Assembly (NCBI GenBank): GCA_036741235.1
Contig: DAINSQ010000105.1
Span: 1 to 17,129 of the forward strand
DNA: 17,129 bases
Origin: JABWBR01 sp036741235
Lineage (GTDB): Bacteria > Bacteroidota > Bacteroidia > Chitinophagales > Saprospiraceae
Direction: 5' to 3'
The notes below the pieces were generated by a model. That model was not told the DNA's origin, did no database searches, and worked only from the letters and a program-made list of their open reading frames with translations. Within the stretch, counting starts at the first letter, position 1, and each line of letters opens with the position of its first letter. Shown here piece by piece: positions 1 to 7,393 of the stretch. Position numbers and translations under genes: made by a program.

Positions 1-9
1 CTACAAGCG

Positions 10-141
10 GCAAATTTTGTTTTATACTTCGTTGCGTTTTTTCGCCGTAGCTGCCGGCTATCCCGACTCGCGAGTCGGGACAAAACGCGCCCCCGCCTTG
101 CGGGACTTCGCTGCGCTACGCTCGTCTAAAATAAAATTTGC
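10..141. repeat. Composite inverted-repeat element (REP/MITE-like)
   Basis: The outer arms GCAAATTTTGTTTTA (10-24) and TAAAATAAAATTTGC (127-141) are inverted copies that match at 14 of 15 positions. Between them lie a perfect 20-bp palindrome (61-80), a CCCGC/GCGGG hairpin (92-104) and two direct copies of ACTTCGyTGCG (about 27-37 and 105-115). I see no convincing reading frame. The nested symmetry resembles dispersed non-coding palindromic elements found between genes in many bacteria. Whether it is repeated elsewhere in this genome cannot be seen from one window. Confidence 0.5.
61..80. repeat. Perfect 20-bp palindrome
   Basis: TCCCGACTCGCGAGTCGGGA reads identically on both strands. As RNA it would fold into a stable GC-rich hairpin with a loop of about 4 nt. 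No T-run follows on either strand, so it is not a standard intrinsic terminator. It sits inside the larger inverted-repeat element described here. Confidence 0.85.
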
Positions 142-268
142 TCGCTTTCGCTCAATCACGAAAATCCAAACATGCTCTTAATATATCACTGCCGCCACTG
201 ACAAATCTCATATCTACCTACTGAATTAGGCGATACCTTGCGATCACCTAACCATTTTATTATGCGAT

Positions 269-1651
269 ATGAGTAACACTTATCACCGTTCCTGGGCAGA
301 GCCATACAAAATCAAAATGGTAGAGCTGCTCAAAATGACCACCCGGGCACAGCGCCTGAAAGCTATCAAAGAAGCCGGATTCAATACTTTTTTGTTGAGA
401 TCGGAAGACGTATATATCGACCTGCTTACCGATAGCGGCACTTCGGCCATGAGCGACCGCCAATGGGCCGGATTGATGATGGGCGACGAAGCCTATGCCG
501 GCAGCCGCAACTTTTACAGATTGGAAAAGGCCGTACAAAAATTTTACGGCTACAAATACCTGATTCCTACGCACCAGGGCAGGGGCGCCGAAAATATTAT
601 TTCCAAAATACTCATCAAGCCGGGCGACGTCATTCCGGGTAATATGTATTTCACCACTACCCGCCTCCATCAGGAACTGGCCGGCGGTACTTTCGCCGAT
701 ATAATCATCGACGAAGCCCACGACCCCATCAGCGAGCATCCTTTCAAAGGCAACGTCGATCTGAACAAACTCGATCAACTCGTCAAACAACACGGCCCCG
801 CCAAAATTCCGTATATCAGCATAGCCACTAATGTAAATATGGCAGGCGGGCAACCCATCAGCATGGCCAACTTGCGCGAATTGCGCGATTATACCAGCCA
901 GCACGGCATCCGTATTATCCACGATATGACCCGTGTAGCTGAAAACGCCTATTTCATACAACAACGCGAAGCAGGTTACAACAAACGCCATATCCGCGAT
1001 ATCGTTAAAGAGATTTGCTCGTATACCGACGGCGCCACTATGAGCGCCAAAAAAGACGCCCTGGTCAACATCGGGGGCTTCCTGGCCACCAATGAGTGGG
1101 ATGTCTTTGAAGAAGCCCGGAATATGGTTGTGGTTTACGAAGGCCTGCACACCTACGGCGGCCTCGCCGGCCGCGATATGGAGGCTATGGCCATCGGCAT
1201 CGAAGAAAGCCTCGACGACAATCACATGCATGCCCGGGTGGGACAGATTGAGTACCTCGGCCACAAAATGGAATCATTCGATATTCCTATTGTAAAACCC
1301 ATTGGCGGGCACGGTATTTTTGTGGATGCCAAACGCTTTTTGCCCCACCTCTCCCAGGATCAATACCCCGCTCAAACCCTTGCTGCCGAAATGTACCTCG
1401 AATCGGGCATCCGCACTATGGAACGCGGCATCGTATCGGCTGGGCGGAAACCCAACGGCGAAAATTATTATCCCAAACTCGAACTGGTGCGGTATACCAT
1501 CCCGCGCCGCGTCTATACCCAGGCACACATGGATGTGATTGCCGAAGCTACCCAAGCCGTATTTAAACGCAGAAACCGGATAAAAGGCCTGAATATGGTA
1601 TACGAACCCAAATACTTGCGGTTCTTCCAGGCCAGATTTGACAGGTTGTAA
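269..1651 (+). CDS. tpl: Tyrosine phenol-lyase / tryptophanase family lyase (residues favour tyrosine phenol-lyase)
   Basis: This 460-aa PLP-dependent beta-eliminating lyase would cleave tyrosine to phenol, pyruvate and ammonia, or tryptophan to indole. PLP-site residues are in place: Gln103-Gly104-Arg105, Phe128, Asp219, Arg222 and Schiff-base Lys262 in MSAKKD. Residues that separate the two enzymes match tyrosine phenol-lyase: Thr129 (Thr124 in Citrobacter TPL, Asp in TnaA), Arg386 (Arg381 in TPL, Ile in TnaA) and Phe452 (Phe448 in TPL, His463 in TnaA). The extra segment TnaA has before its NYFF motif is absent. Automatic pipelines may still call it tryptophanase. The first ATG of the frame is used. 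A weak -7-like TACCTTGC lies at 234-241, and there is no clear Shine-Dalgarno. The family is certain; the substrate is inferred from residues recalled from known enzymes. Confidence 0.88.
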   Translation: MSNTYHRSWAEPYKIKMVELLKMTTRAQRLKAIKEAGFNTFLLRSEDVYIDLLTDSGTSAMSDRQWAGLMMGDEAYAGSRNFYRLEKAVQKFYGYKYLIPTHQGRGAENIISKILIKPGDVIPGNMYFTTTRLHQELAGGTFADIIIDEAHDPISEHPFKGNVDLNKLDQLVKQHGPAKIPYISIATNVNMAGGQPISMANLRELRDYTSQHGIRIIHDMTRVAENAYFIQQREAGYNKRHIRDIVKEICSYTDGATMSAKKDALVNIGGFLATNEWDVFEEARNMVVVYEGLHTYGGLAGRDMEAMAIGIEESLDDNHMHARVGQIEYLGHKMESFDIPIVKPIGGHGIFVDAKRFLPHLSQDQYPAQTLAAEMYLESGIRTMERGIVSAGRKPNGENYYPKLELVRYTIPRRVYTQAHMDVIAEATQAVFKRRNRIKGLNMVYEPKYLRFFQARFDRL

Positions 1652-1661
1652 ACTTTCGGTT

Positions 1662-2270
1662 ATGCCGCACCATGCTTCAAAGGCGTACCACTTCCGGTAT
1701 TTCCTGACGGAAATTACGTCTAAACTCCATCTCAACGAGCCTATTGACGAAATCAAAGATTTCGACGACAGGCACCGGGCTATCCTGCGCAAACACATCG
1801 CCGTTTTGGGCTGGTGGAGCCTGCTCAATATTATTTTGGGAATCGTAGCCCTGATCTGGCTCAACGGCCATTTGTACTATTTTATGATGATGAATATGGT
1901 GTGGGGGATTATTAACTTTATGGTGTCCATGATGGTGATCGACCACGCTTTTTTCAGAAAATTCAAACGAGGAGACTGCCTCGAGCGCTTCGAAGTACAA
2001 CGCCATATCGAAAAGATGCTGATCTTCAACATCGGCCTCGATATGTCGTATGTTTTCTTTGGGCTTTTCCTCCATGCCAAGGGCTGCGCTATGCCCGCCG
2101 ACCGACTCGCCCTTTGGCAGGGCTTCGGCATTTCGGTAATTGTGCAAGGTATTTTCCTTTTCGGCCTCGACAATTTTTTCCACCACCTGCATTTGCGCAA
2201 TTTCAAAAAAGCAGAACCTTATCTCAAAAAGGTGCTAAGGGCAGGCGAATCGGCTATGAAGGAAAAGTGA
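1662..2270 (+). CDS. Four-helix integral membrane protein, function unknown
   Basis: The product is about 202 aa. The frame can be extended to a TTG at 1638, but that overlaps the lyase gene; the ATG at 1662, ten bases after its stop, is the simpler start. A charged N-terminal segment (residues 1-45, containing DEIKDFDDRHR) is followed by four hydrophobic segments at roughly 48-70, 74-98, 122-143 and 155-178, ending in a basic tail (HLHLRNFKKAEPYLKK). The segments are rich in aromatic residues and methionine (a YYFMMMNMVWG stretch). I do not recognise catalytic motifs. Small membrane proteins of this shape occur as uncharacterised families in Bacteroidota. The close spacing suggests co-transcription with the upstream lyase, but no functional link is evident. 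Confidence 0.72.
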   Translation: MPHHASKAYHFRYFLTEITSKLHLNEPIDEIKDFDDRHRAILRKHIAVLGWWSLLNIILGIVALIWLNGHLYYFMMMNMVWGIINFMVSMMVIDHAFFRKFKRGDCLERFEVQRHIEKMLIFNIGLDMSYVFFGLFLHAKGCAMPADRLALWQGFGISVIVQGIFLFGLDNFFHHLHLRNFKKAEPYLKKVLRAGESAMKEK

Positions 2271-2274
2271 GGAG

Positions 2275-2383
2275 ATTGATGTTGGATGTTGAATGTTTGA
2301 TGCTGGATGTTTAAAATATATTATATATTCAATTAATTAATTATCAAGCGTAAAACAACAAAAATCAAACATCAAACATCATA
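2275..2383. repeat. Degenerate heptanucleotide repeats in inverted arrangement
   Basis: Five tandem 7-mers (ATTGATG, TTGGATG, TTGAATG, TTTGATG, CTGGATG; 2275-2309) lie just after the membrane-protein stop. About 50 bp on, three copies of the same unit occur on the opposite strand (2363-2383; AATCAAA, CATCAAA, CATCATA). The two arrays could pair as a long imperfect hairpin around an AT-rich centre (2311-2360), between convergent genes. The right-hand array includes the last codons and stop of the reductase gene. Confidence 0.6.
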
Positions 2384-3472
2384 ACTAATTTCCACTTCCG
2401 GGCTGGTAGGATGCGACTGGCAGGTGAGTACATAGCCTTCGGCGACTTCCTCTTCGTCGAGCGCGTAGCAGACGTCCATTTTTACGCTGCCCTTCGTTAC
2501 CTTGGCCATGCAGGTAGAGCAGGCGCCGGAGGTACAAGAATAGGGCGGATCGTATTTATTATCGAGCAGTGTACTAAGAATTGTTTTACCGGCGGGCACC
2601 TTCACCTCGATCTGCTGGCCGTTGAGCGTAACTTTTACTTGTGCGCCGTCGGTACCTTTGATGCGGTCGGCGTCGTCAATAGCTGCTGTTGAAAAATGTT
2701 CGGTGTGAATGTATTTTTTGTCAATACCGCGCGATTTAAGCGCAGCCTCAACCGCCTCGATCATGTTGCCGGGGCCGCAGATGAGGTATTCCGCTTCTTT
2801 GGCGCGTTGGGGATGCTCATCGAGGAAGGTATTGACCTGGCGGGCGTCTATGCGGCCCACTTTGCCCTGCCAGGTAAGCGTGCCTTTGCTGAAAATGCCG
2901 GCAATACCCTTGGTTTTTTCGCGACGCGGCTGACTCAGGATGTGGGTTAAGTGTAATTGCCCGGCATAACGCGTTGCCAATTGCCCAAGCGCTTCCCTGA
3001 AAATAATCGATTCCTCTTCGCGATTGCCGTAGAGCAGGTAGATCTCGCTTTGCGGTTCTTTTTCAACGATAGTTTTAATAATAGAAAACAACGGCGTAAT
3101 GCCGCTGCCGGCGCCGAAAAGATAATAGGTTTTGCGCTGTTCTTCATCCAGCGGCGTAAAAAAGCGGCCATCCGGCGGAAGTACCTCGACAATGTCGCCG
3201 ACTTTGAGTTGATCATTGATATAATTGGAAACAAGCCCTCCTTTTACGCGTTTTACAGTAATGACAAGGTGGGGCTCCAACGGGCTGCTGCACATCGAAT
3301 AAGCACGGCGGACCTCTTTGCCCTTAATGTTGAATTTAAGGGTGAGGTGTTGACCCTGCGTATAAGCGTACTCCGCTTTCAGATCGGCGGGTACCTCAAA
3401 TGCAATGGATACGGCGTCTTTCGTTTCCGGGGTGATTTGTTTTACAGTCAGCGGATGAAATGGCTTGCTCAT
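2372..3472 (-). CDS. PaaE-like flavin/2Fe-2S oxidoreductase
   Basis: This 366-aa protein moves electrons from NAD(P)H through FAD to a plant-type 2Fe-2S cluster and on to an oxygenase. The FAD-binding beta-barrel comes first (about 5-108, RAYS at 56-59). Next is the NAD(P)-binding domain (GAGSGITP at 120-127, CGPGNM at 232-237). Last is a C-terminal ferredoxin domain (about 278-366) with cluster ligands Cys313, Cys318, Cys321 and Cys351. Order and length match PaaE, the reductase of phenylacetyl-CoA epoxidase, but no paaABCD genes are here. It is divergent from the AlkB-type monooxygenase with 71 bp between starts, so I infer that it supplies that enzyme. The family is also used with other oxygenases. 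A good Bacteroidota promoter lies upstream. Confidence 0.88.
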   Translation of the reverse strand: MSKPFHPLTVKQITPETKDAVSIAFEVPADLKAEYAYTQGQHLTLKFNIKGKEVRRAYSMCSSPLEPHLVITVKRVKGGLVSNYINDQLKVGDIVEVLPPDGRFFTPLDEEQRKTYYLFGAGSGITPLFSIIKTIVEKEPQSEIYLLYGNREEESIIFREALGQLATRYAGQLHLTHILSQPRREKTKGIAGIFSKGTLTWQGKVGRIDARQVNTFLDEHPQRAKEAEYLICGPGNMIEAVEAALKSRGIDKKYIHTEHFSTAAIDDADRIKGTDGAQVKVTLNGQQIEVKVPAGKTILSTLLDNKYDPPYSCTSGACSTCMAKVTKGSVKMDVCYALDEEEVAEGYVLTCQSHPTSPEVEISYDV

Positions 3473-3495
3473 ATGGCGGATTAATTCTATCTTGA
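3465..3495 (+). promoter_or_regulatory. Weak Bacteroidota-type promoter for alkB
   Basis: TTG at 3465-3467 and TATCTTGA at 3488-3495 are separated by 20 bp. The -7 box differs from TAnnTTTG by one base. This would give an alkB leader of about 40 nt. The -33 element falls inside the first codons of the divergent reductase gene, so the two promoters overlap each other's coding starts. Confidence 0.3.
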
Positions 3496-3530
3496 AAACA
3501 GAAAAAACAATCGACAGTTCAATTCGGGTG

Positions 3531-3560
3531 CAAATGTAAAGATATGTGGAAAGACGCCAA
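3531..3560 (-). promoter_or_regulatory. Bacteroidota-type promoter for the PaaE-like reductase
   Basis: On the minus strand, TTG (3558-3560) is followed after 19 bp by TACATTTG (3531-3538). This is a full match to the -33 TTG / -7 TAnnTTTG pattern of Bacteroidota. The expected leader is about 55 nt. The -33 element lies within the first codons of alkB. Confidence 0.55.
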
Positions 3561-4581
3561 GTATTTAATCGCTTATACTGTGCCTTTGGCTGCCTTTGCC
3601 GGGCTGTACTGCCAAGGCTACTGGTCGCCGGGTAGCTTTTACGTGGCTTTTGTCATCACGCCGATACTGGAGTTGTTCCTGCCCGGTACAGATAAAAACC
3701 TGGGGCCGGAAGAAGAACAGGAACAGGCCCGGTCCCGGTTTTTCGACGTGTTGTTGTACCTCAACCTGCCCATTTTATACGGCTTGCTGTGGTATTATTT
3801 CTCGATTATCAGCACAGGCTCTCTGTCTTCCTGGGAGATTGTGGCATCTACCCTCAACGTGGGGTTGGCGTTGGGCAGCATGGGCATCAATGTTGGCCAC
3901 GAGCTGGGCCACCGCGCAGAGAAGTACGAGCAGTGGATGTCAAAAGCGCTGCTGTTGCCGGCTTTGTATATGCATTTTTTTATCGAACACAACCGCGGTC
4001 ACCACAAAAATGTGGCTACCGACCTCGACCCGGCCTCTGCGCGAAAAGGCCAAACCGTTTATGCCTTCTGGTTGCGCTCGGTAGCGGGCAGTTATCTCAA
4101 TGCCTGGCAGTTAGAGCTAGGGCGGCTGAACAAAGAGGGCCTTTCGCCCTGGTCGTGGCAGAACCAAATGACGCAATTTCAGCTGATACAAGCCGCTTAC
4201 CTGCTGCTCGTGGGCCTGGCCTTCGGCTGGAACGTCGTCCTGTTTGCCCTCGCTACTGCCGTGGTGGCGTTCCTGTTGTTGGAAACGGTGAATTACGTAG
4301 AGCACTATGGATTGCGCCGCCGGCAACTAGACAATGGCCGTTACGAACCGGTGACGCCCCGCCATTCCTGGAATTCCAACCACGAGTTGGGTCGCATTTT
4401 GCTCTACGAACTCACGCGCCATTCCGACCACCACTATAAGGCGTCGCGGAAGTACCAGATACTGCGGCATTGGGATGAAAGCCCTCAATTACCGTTGGGT
4501 TATCCCGGCTCTATCATCGTGTCGTTGGCGCCGCCGTTGTGGTTTGCGCTCATGGACAAGCGGGTGGAAGCGGTAGGCTAA
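3544..4581 (+). CDS. alkB: AlkB-type alkane 1-monooxygenase (membrane non-haem di-iron)
   Basis: This 345-aa integral membrane hydroxylase would oxidise terminal methyl groups of alkanes to primary alcohols using O2 and two electrons. All the histidine boxes are present: HELGHR (119-124), EHNRGHHKNVATDLDPASA (148-166), NYVEHYG (250-256) and RHSDHH (292-297), plus WNSNH (276-280). Hydrophobic segments fall at roughly 8-24, 30-46, 66-90, 100-116, 135-147 and 212-248, as in AlkB. It is shorter than the approximately 400 aa of Pseudomonas putida AlkB. The ATG at 3544 is the first in frame, with an A-rich leader. The divergent 2Fe-2S reductase is the likely electron donor. The family is clear; the chain-length range is not, and some family members act on other hydrophobic substrates. 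Confidence 0.92.
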   Translation: MWKDAKYLIAYTVPLAAFAGLYCQGYWSPGSFYVAFVITPILELFLPGTDKNLGPEEEQEQARSRFFDVLLYLNLPILYGLLWYYFSIISTGSLSSWEIVASTLNVGLALGSMGINVGHELGHRAEKYEQWMSKALLLPALYMHFFIEHNRGHHKNVATDLDPASARKGQTVYAFWLRSVAGSYLNAWQLELGRLNKEGLSPWSWQNQMTQFQLIQAAYLLLVGLAFGWNVVLFALATAVVAFLLLETVNYVEHYGLRRRQLDNGRYEPVTPRHSWNSNHELGRILLYELTRHSDHHYKASRKYQILRHWDESPQLPLGYPGSIIVSLAPPLWFALMDKRVEAVG

Positions 4582-4594
4582 CCCGCCTGCTCGC

Positions 4595-6844
4595 TTATTC
4601 GATGGTATACCGCAAACCGAGATAAATTTCCCTTCCCCGGGTAGGCCCCCAGTTGAATGCCGTGTCGAAATAGGGCCCAAAGGGATCCTGCCAGGAAAGT
4701 ATAGGGCGCAACTGCCGGAAGTCGAAAAGGTTTTCGCAGCCGGTATAGATTTCAAAACGCGACCATACCTTGGTTACCTGCACGCTGACGACCGTATACG
4801 GATCCGACTCGGCGGGCTGCCGGTATATTTCGGGGTAAGCTACGGTGCTGGGCAGGCGCTGTTTGCCGAACCAATGCGCGTTGGCATCAAAACGCCAGTT
4901 CTTTTTAGCTGTTTCGTAAGACAGGGCCGCCATGATTTTGTGTTTGGGGTTAAATGGCAATACCAGCTTCTGTTCGCCTTCCAGGCGGTATACGTCGAGG
5001 TAATTGTAGGCCAATTTAAATTCCAGCCTTTGGTTCCAGTTGATTTTTGATTCCAATTGCGCGCTGTTCGATATCGATTTATCTTCAAAATTGGCGATGA
5101 TGGCCCGGGTGGGCTCAGAGTCGTAATCGGGGAAAAACTGGTTTTGGAACTGGGTGCGGTAGAGGTCGGCCATCAACGTGATGGTCCAATCTGCTGACGT
5201 TATCGTATGGTTGATATTGAGCCCTATGTTGAAGGCCCGCTCGGGCTGAATATCTTCGTTGAAGACAATTTCACGGGAGCCGGCTAGCAATCCGATATTT
5301 TCGCTAAACAAATTGACGGTGCGGAAGCCGCTGCCTGCCGAAAGCCTGATTTGGGTAAATTCGCTGACCTGATAGCGCAGCAAGGCGCGAGGCGTAAAAA
5401 ACATTCCGAATTCCTGATGGCGGTCGAGTCGCACACCGGCTATAAGCGCGAAAGGCGCAAAATCGAGGTATTGCTCGGCAAAAACGCCGGGGATGAGATC
5501 GCGGCGGCTATATCGGCCGTCATAGGTTCGCCCGAGCGGCAACCCGTTAAAATCGATGTCTTCCCGGTTGTGTAAATAGCGATAACTCAGACCGGTCTTG
5601 AGGTCGTGTTTACCGGCCCAGGTATGCTCGTATTGCACATTGGCATAGGCCAGGGTCTGCTCGGCATCGTAGGAAGTGGCGCCGAAATATGACGATTGCC
5701 GGTGGTATTGCGCCGATGCCAGGAGTGTTACCCGGCTGTTGGCGTTAAACAGGTAACTGGTTTTGGTGTGAAATTCTGGTTGCCGGATATCCGCTGTTTG
5801 ACCGTATACCGTTTGGCTGCCCTGGTCTTTGTCGCGGCGAAATTGCTGCTGACCGCCGGTGCGCTGTTCGTCTACGTAGCGCAACCCGATGCGTGAAACC
5901 AGTCCGCGTTCGCCTTCCTGGGCGTATTGCCACTGGTTAAACAGCGACAGGCGCCGGATCAGCGGCACATCGAGGAAATCGTCGTTGTCGCGGTCGATGC
6001 GCTGGGCGGGCAATACGACATACGCTGCCGACATATTCGACCAACGCGACCCTTTGGCCACGTATGCCGCATTGTACTGCGTTTCGCCGAAGCTGTTGGC
6101 ATAGGCGTTGAGCAACAGCCGCTCGGCCTCTCCGGCCTCTTTGAACTCCACGTTGATCTGCCCGCTGATGCCTTCAAAACCCTGGAGTACCGACGAAGCG
6201 CCCTTGGCTACATAGATGTTTTTGATGACCGTGCCGGGAATAGCATTGATACCATAGGTATACGACAACCCCTGAACCAGCGGCAGACCGTTTACCAATA
6301 TTTGATTATAAACGCCCGACAGGCCCAGGGTGCGCAACTCTTTGGCCTGGGTGAGTACATTGGTGGTAACCGCTTGTACGCTGGCCGTGGTTTCAAAACA
6401 ACCCGAAAGATCGCAACAGGCTGCCCGCTTGAGTTCGCCGCTGCTGATTACTTCTATCTTCGACGGCGAATCGAGCAGATAGGTGGCCGACCGTTCGGCG
6501 CTTACTTCCACTTCGTTAAGCGTGTGCCCGGTATGCAGCGTTATGAACAACCTGCCGGCGAAGCGCACGCGCAGGGTGTCGGATCGATAACCGACGAAGC
6601 TGGTCACCAATACGCGTTGGGAACTGTCGGCAGGCAAAAAAAGCTGGAAGACGCCCTCCTGGTCGGTAATCACTCCCCGCTCCGGGGCGTGTTGCCAGTA
6701 GACGGCGGCGCCGGTGAGGGCGCTGCCTTCGTCGTCAACTACAACCCCCGACAACGAAGGCTGCTGGGCGAATAAAAAAGAAAAATTACAAATGAAGAAA
6801 AAACTGATAAATAAGATACTTCGCAACATGGTTGGCGTATTCAT
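4595..6844 (-). CDS. TonB-dependent outer-membrane receptor, metal-associated type
   Basis: The protein is about 749 aa from the ATG at 6844; a second ATG at 6829 would also leave a good signal peptide, and a longer start at 6904 is less likely. It has a signal peptide (about 1-26, ending FLFAQ), a CarboxypepD_reg-like beta-sandwich (about 29-105), a plug (about 115-235) and a 22-strand-type barrel ending in an aromatic-rich strand (LGLRYTIE). Beside the plug, CCDLSGCFET (Cys143, Cys144, Cys149) matches the CC-LSE-FE motif I associate with a Bacteroidota receptor subfamily that often accompanies small Cys-rich exported proteins. One such gene lies just upstream. I infer uptake of a metal ion or metal chelate; the metal cannot be told from sequence. 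Convergent with alkB, 13 bp apart. Confidence 0.9.
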   Translation of the reverse strand: MNTPTMLRSILFISFFFICNFSFLFAQQPSLSGVVVDDEGSALTGAAVYWQHAPERGVITDQEGVFQLFLPADSSQRVLVTSFVGYRSDTLRVRFAGRLFITLHTGHTLNEVEVSAERSATYLLDSPSKIEVISSGELKRAACCDLSGCFETTASVQAVTTNVLTQAKELRTLGLSGVYNQILVNGLPLVQGLSYTYGINAIPGTVIKNIYVAKGASSVLQGFEGISGQINVEFKEAGEAERLLLNAYANSFGETQYNAAYVAKGSRWSNMSAAYVVLPAQRIDRDNDDFLDVPLIRRLSLFNQWQYAQEGERGLVSRIGLRYVDEQRTGGQQQFRRDKDQGSQTVYGQTADIRQPEFHTKTSYLFNANSRVTLLASAQYHRQSSYFGATSYDAEQTLAYANVQYEHTWAGKHDLKTGLSYRYLHNREDIDFNGLPLGRTYDGRYSRRDLIPGVFAEQYLDFAPFALIAGVRLDRHQEFGMFFTPRALLRYQVSEFTQIRLSAGSGFRTVNLFSENIGLLAGSREIVFNEDIQPERAFNIGLNINHTITSADWTITLMADLYRTQFQNQFFPDYDSEPTRAIIANFEDKSISNSAQLESKINWNQRLEFKLAYNYLDVYRLEGEQKLVLPFNPKHKIMAALSYETAKKNWRFDANAHWFGKQRLPSTVAYPEIYRQPAESDPYTVVSVQVTKVWSRFEIYTGCENLFDFRQLRPILSWQDPFGPYFDTAFNWGPTRGREIYLGLRYTIE

Positions 6845-6864
6845 GATGATAAAAAATCGGAAAC

Positions 6865-6890
6865 TTGTCTTGAGGTTACCAACAAGACAA
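6865..6890. promoter_or_regulatory. Inverted repeat in the HYC-receptor intergenic gap
   Basis: TTGTCTTG (6865-6872) and CAAGACAA (6883-6890) form a perfect 8-bp inverted repeat around a 10-bp spacer that contains GGTTACC. It lies after the stop of the small Cys-rich gene and 21 bp ahead of the receptor start. It could be an operator or an mRNA stem-loop (processing site or attenuator). On the minus strand a T-rich stretch follows only after about 7 nt, so it is a poor intrinsic terminator. Confidence 0.45.
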
Positions 6891-6927
6891 AAAAACAAGG
6901 TCATTCAGGAATGTGAAGCGGAGAATC

Positions 6928-7329
6928 CTAAAATCGGAGCGATTGTACCCACGTCAATATATCTACAACGCGGGGAGGAGCGGTTAGTAAATAGGAGTGA
7001 AATCTGGCAAGCCTGGCGGATATCAGGTTCATTGTCGGCAGCACGGTAATTACCGCCGATTGCGTGAATTTGACCGTTTTGGCTTTTATCAAACTGGCGC
7101 CCAGGTCAACCTGCCATTTGAAAAAAGCAATCTCGCGGCTGCAACACGAATTTTCTTCGAATGCGCAGACATTACTGTCTTCGCATAAGTCGGGTTCGCA
7201 CGAAGTTTTATTGGAATAAAATGAAACCGACTTGAGTTCATCGTGACAATAATGCCTGGTTATCGTTATGCCGATTGAATCGGTTAACAATATCAAAGCC
7301 AATACGATATGACCAGGTTGTATGCTCAT
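6928..7329 (-). CDS. HYC_CC_PP-type small Cys-rich protein
   Basis: The product is 133 aa from the ATG at 7329. The frame opens further upstream to 7365, but that runs through the promoter. An N-terminal hydrophobic stretch (about 7-23) could be a signal or anchor. The three hallmarks of the HYC_CC_PP family are in order: His26-Tyr27-Cys28, Cys62-Cys63 and Pro118-Pro119. Further cysteines at 44, 49 and 55 make a probable disulphide-bonded or metal-binding core. The family's function is, to my knowledge, unestablished; it is often found beside TonB-dependent receptors, as here. I infer a periplasmic or membrane-anchored accessory to metal uptake. The family name is recalled from the motifs, not from a search. 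Confidence 0.8.
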   Translation of the reverse strand: MSIQPGHIVLALILLTDSIGITITRHYCHDELKSVSFYSNKTSCEPDLCEDSNVCAFEENSCCSREIAFFKWQVDLGASLIKAKTVKFTQSAVITVLPTMNLISARLARFHSYLLTAPPRVVDILTWVQSLRF

Positions 7330-7335
7330 AATACG

Positions 7336-7365
7336 CAAAGTTAACGCTATATGTTTAGCAGGCAA
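7336..7365 (-). promoter_or_regulatory. Bacteroidota-type promoter, near-leaderless
   Basis: On the minus strand, TTG (7363-7365) is followed after 19 bp by TAACTTTG (7336-7343), a full match to -33/-7. The ATG at 7329 is only 6 nt past the -7 box, so the transcript probably has almost no leader. This supports the 7329 start and argues against an upstream one. Confidence 0.6.
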
Positions 7366-7393
7366 CTGTTTACAAGGGCGCTAATTAAAAAAA

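Noticed and set aside
61..80. Palindrome as an intrinsic terminator
   Set aside because: No T-run follows on either strand.
1..268. Possible end of a gene or an RNA gene at the left edge
   Set aside because: I see no sustained frame and no tRNA-like or known riboswitch fold; the palindromes explain the structure better.
260..1264. Long open frame (334 codons) on the minus strand opposite the lyase gene
   Set aside because: It is the antisense shadow of a gene with full-length family motifs, and its translation has no recognisable features.
269..1651. Naming the lyase tryptophanase (tnaA)
   Set aside because: The residues at Thr129, Arg386 and Phe452 match tyrosine phenol-lyase instead.
2275..2383. 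CRISPR-like repeats
   Set aside because: The 7-bp tandem degenerate units have no spacers and no cas genes are present.
5927..6775. Open frame of 282 codons on the plus strand within the TonB-dependent receptor gene
   Set aside because: The receptor reading frame on the other strand has a signal peptide, plug and barrel; the plus-strand product is low in structure-like patterns.
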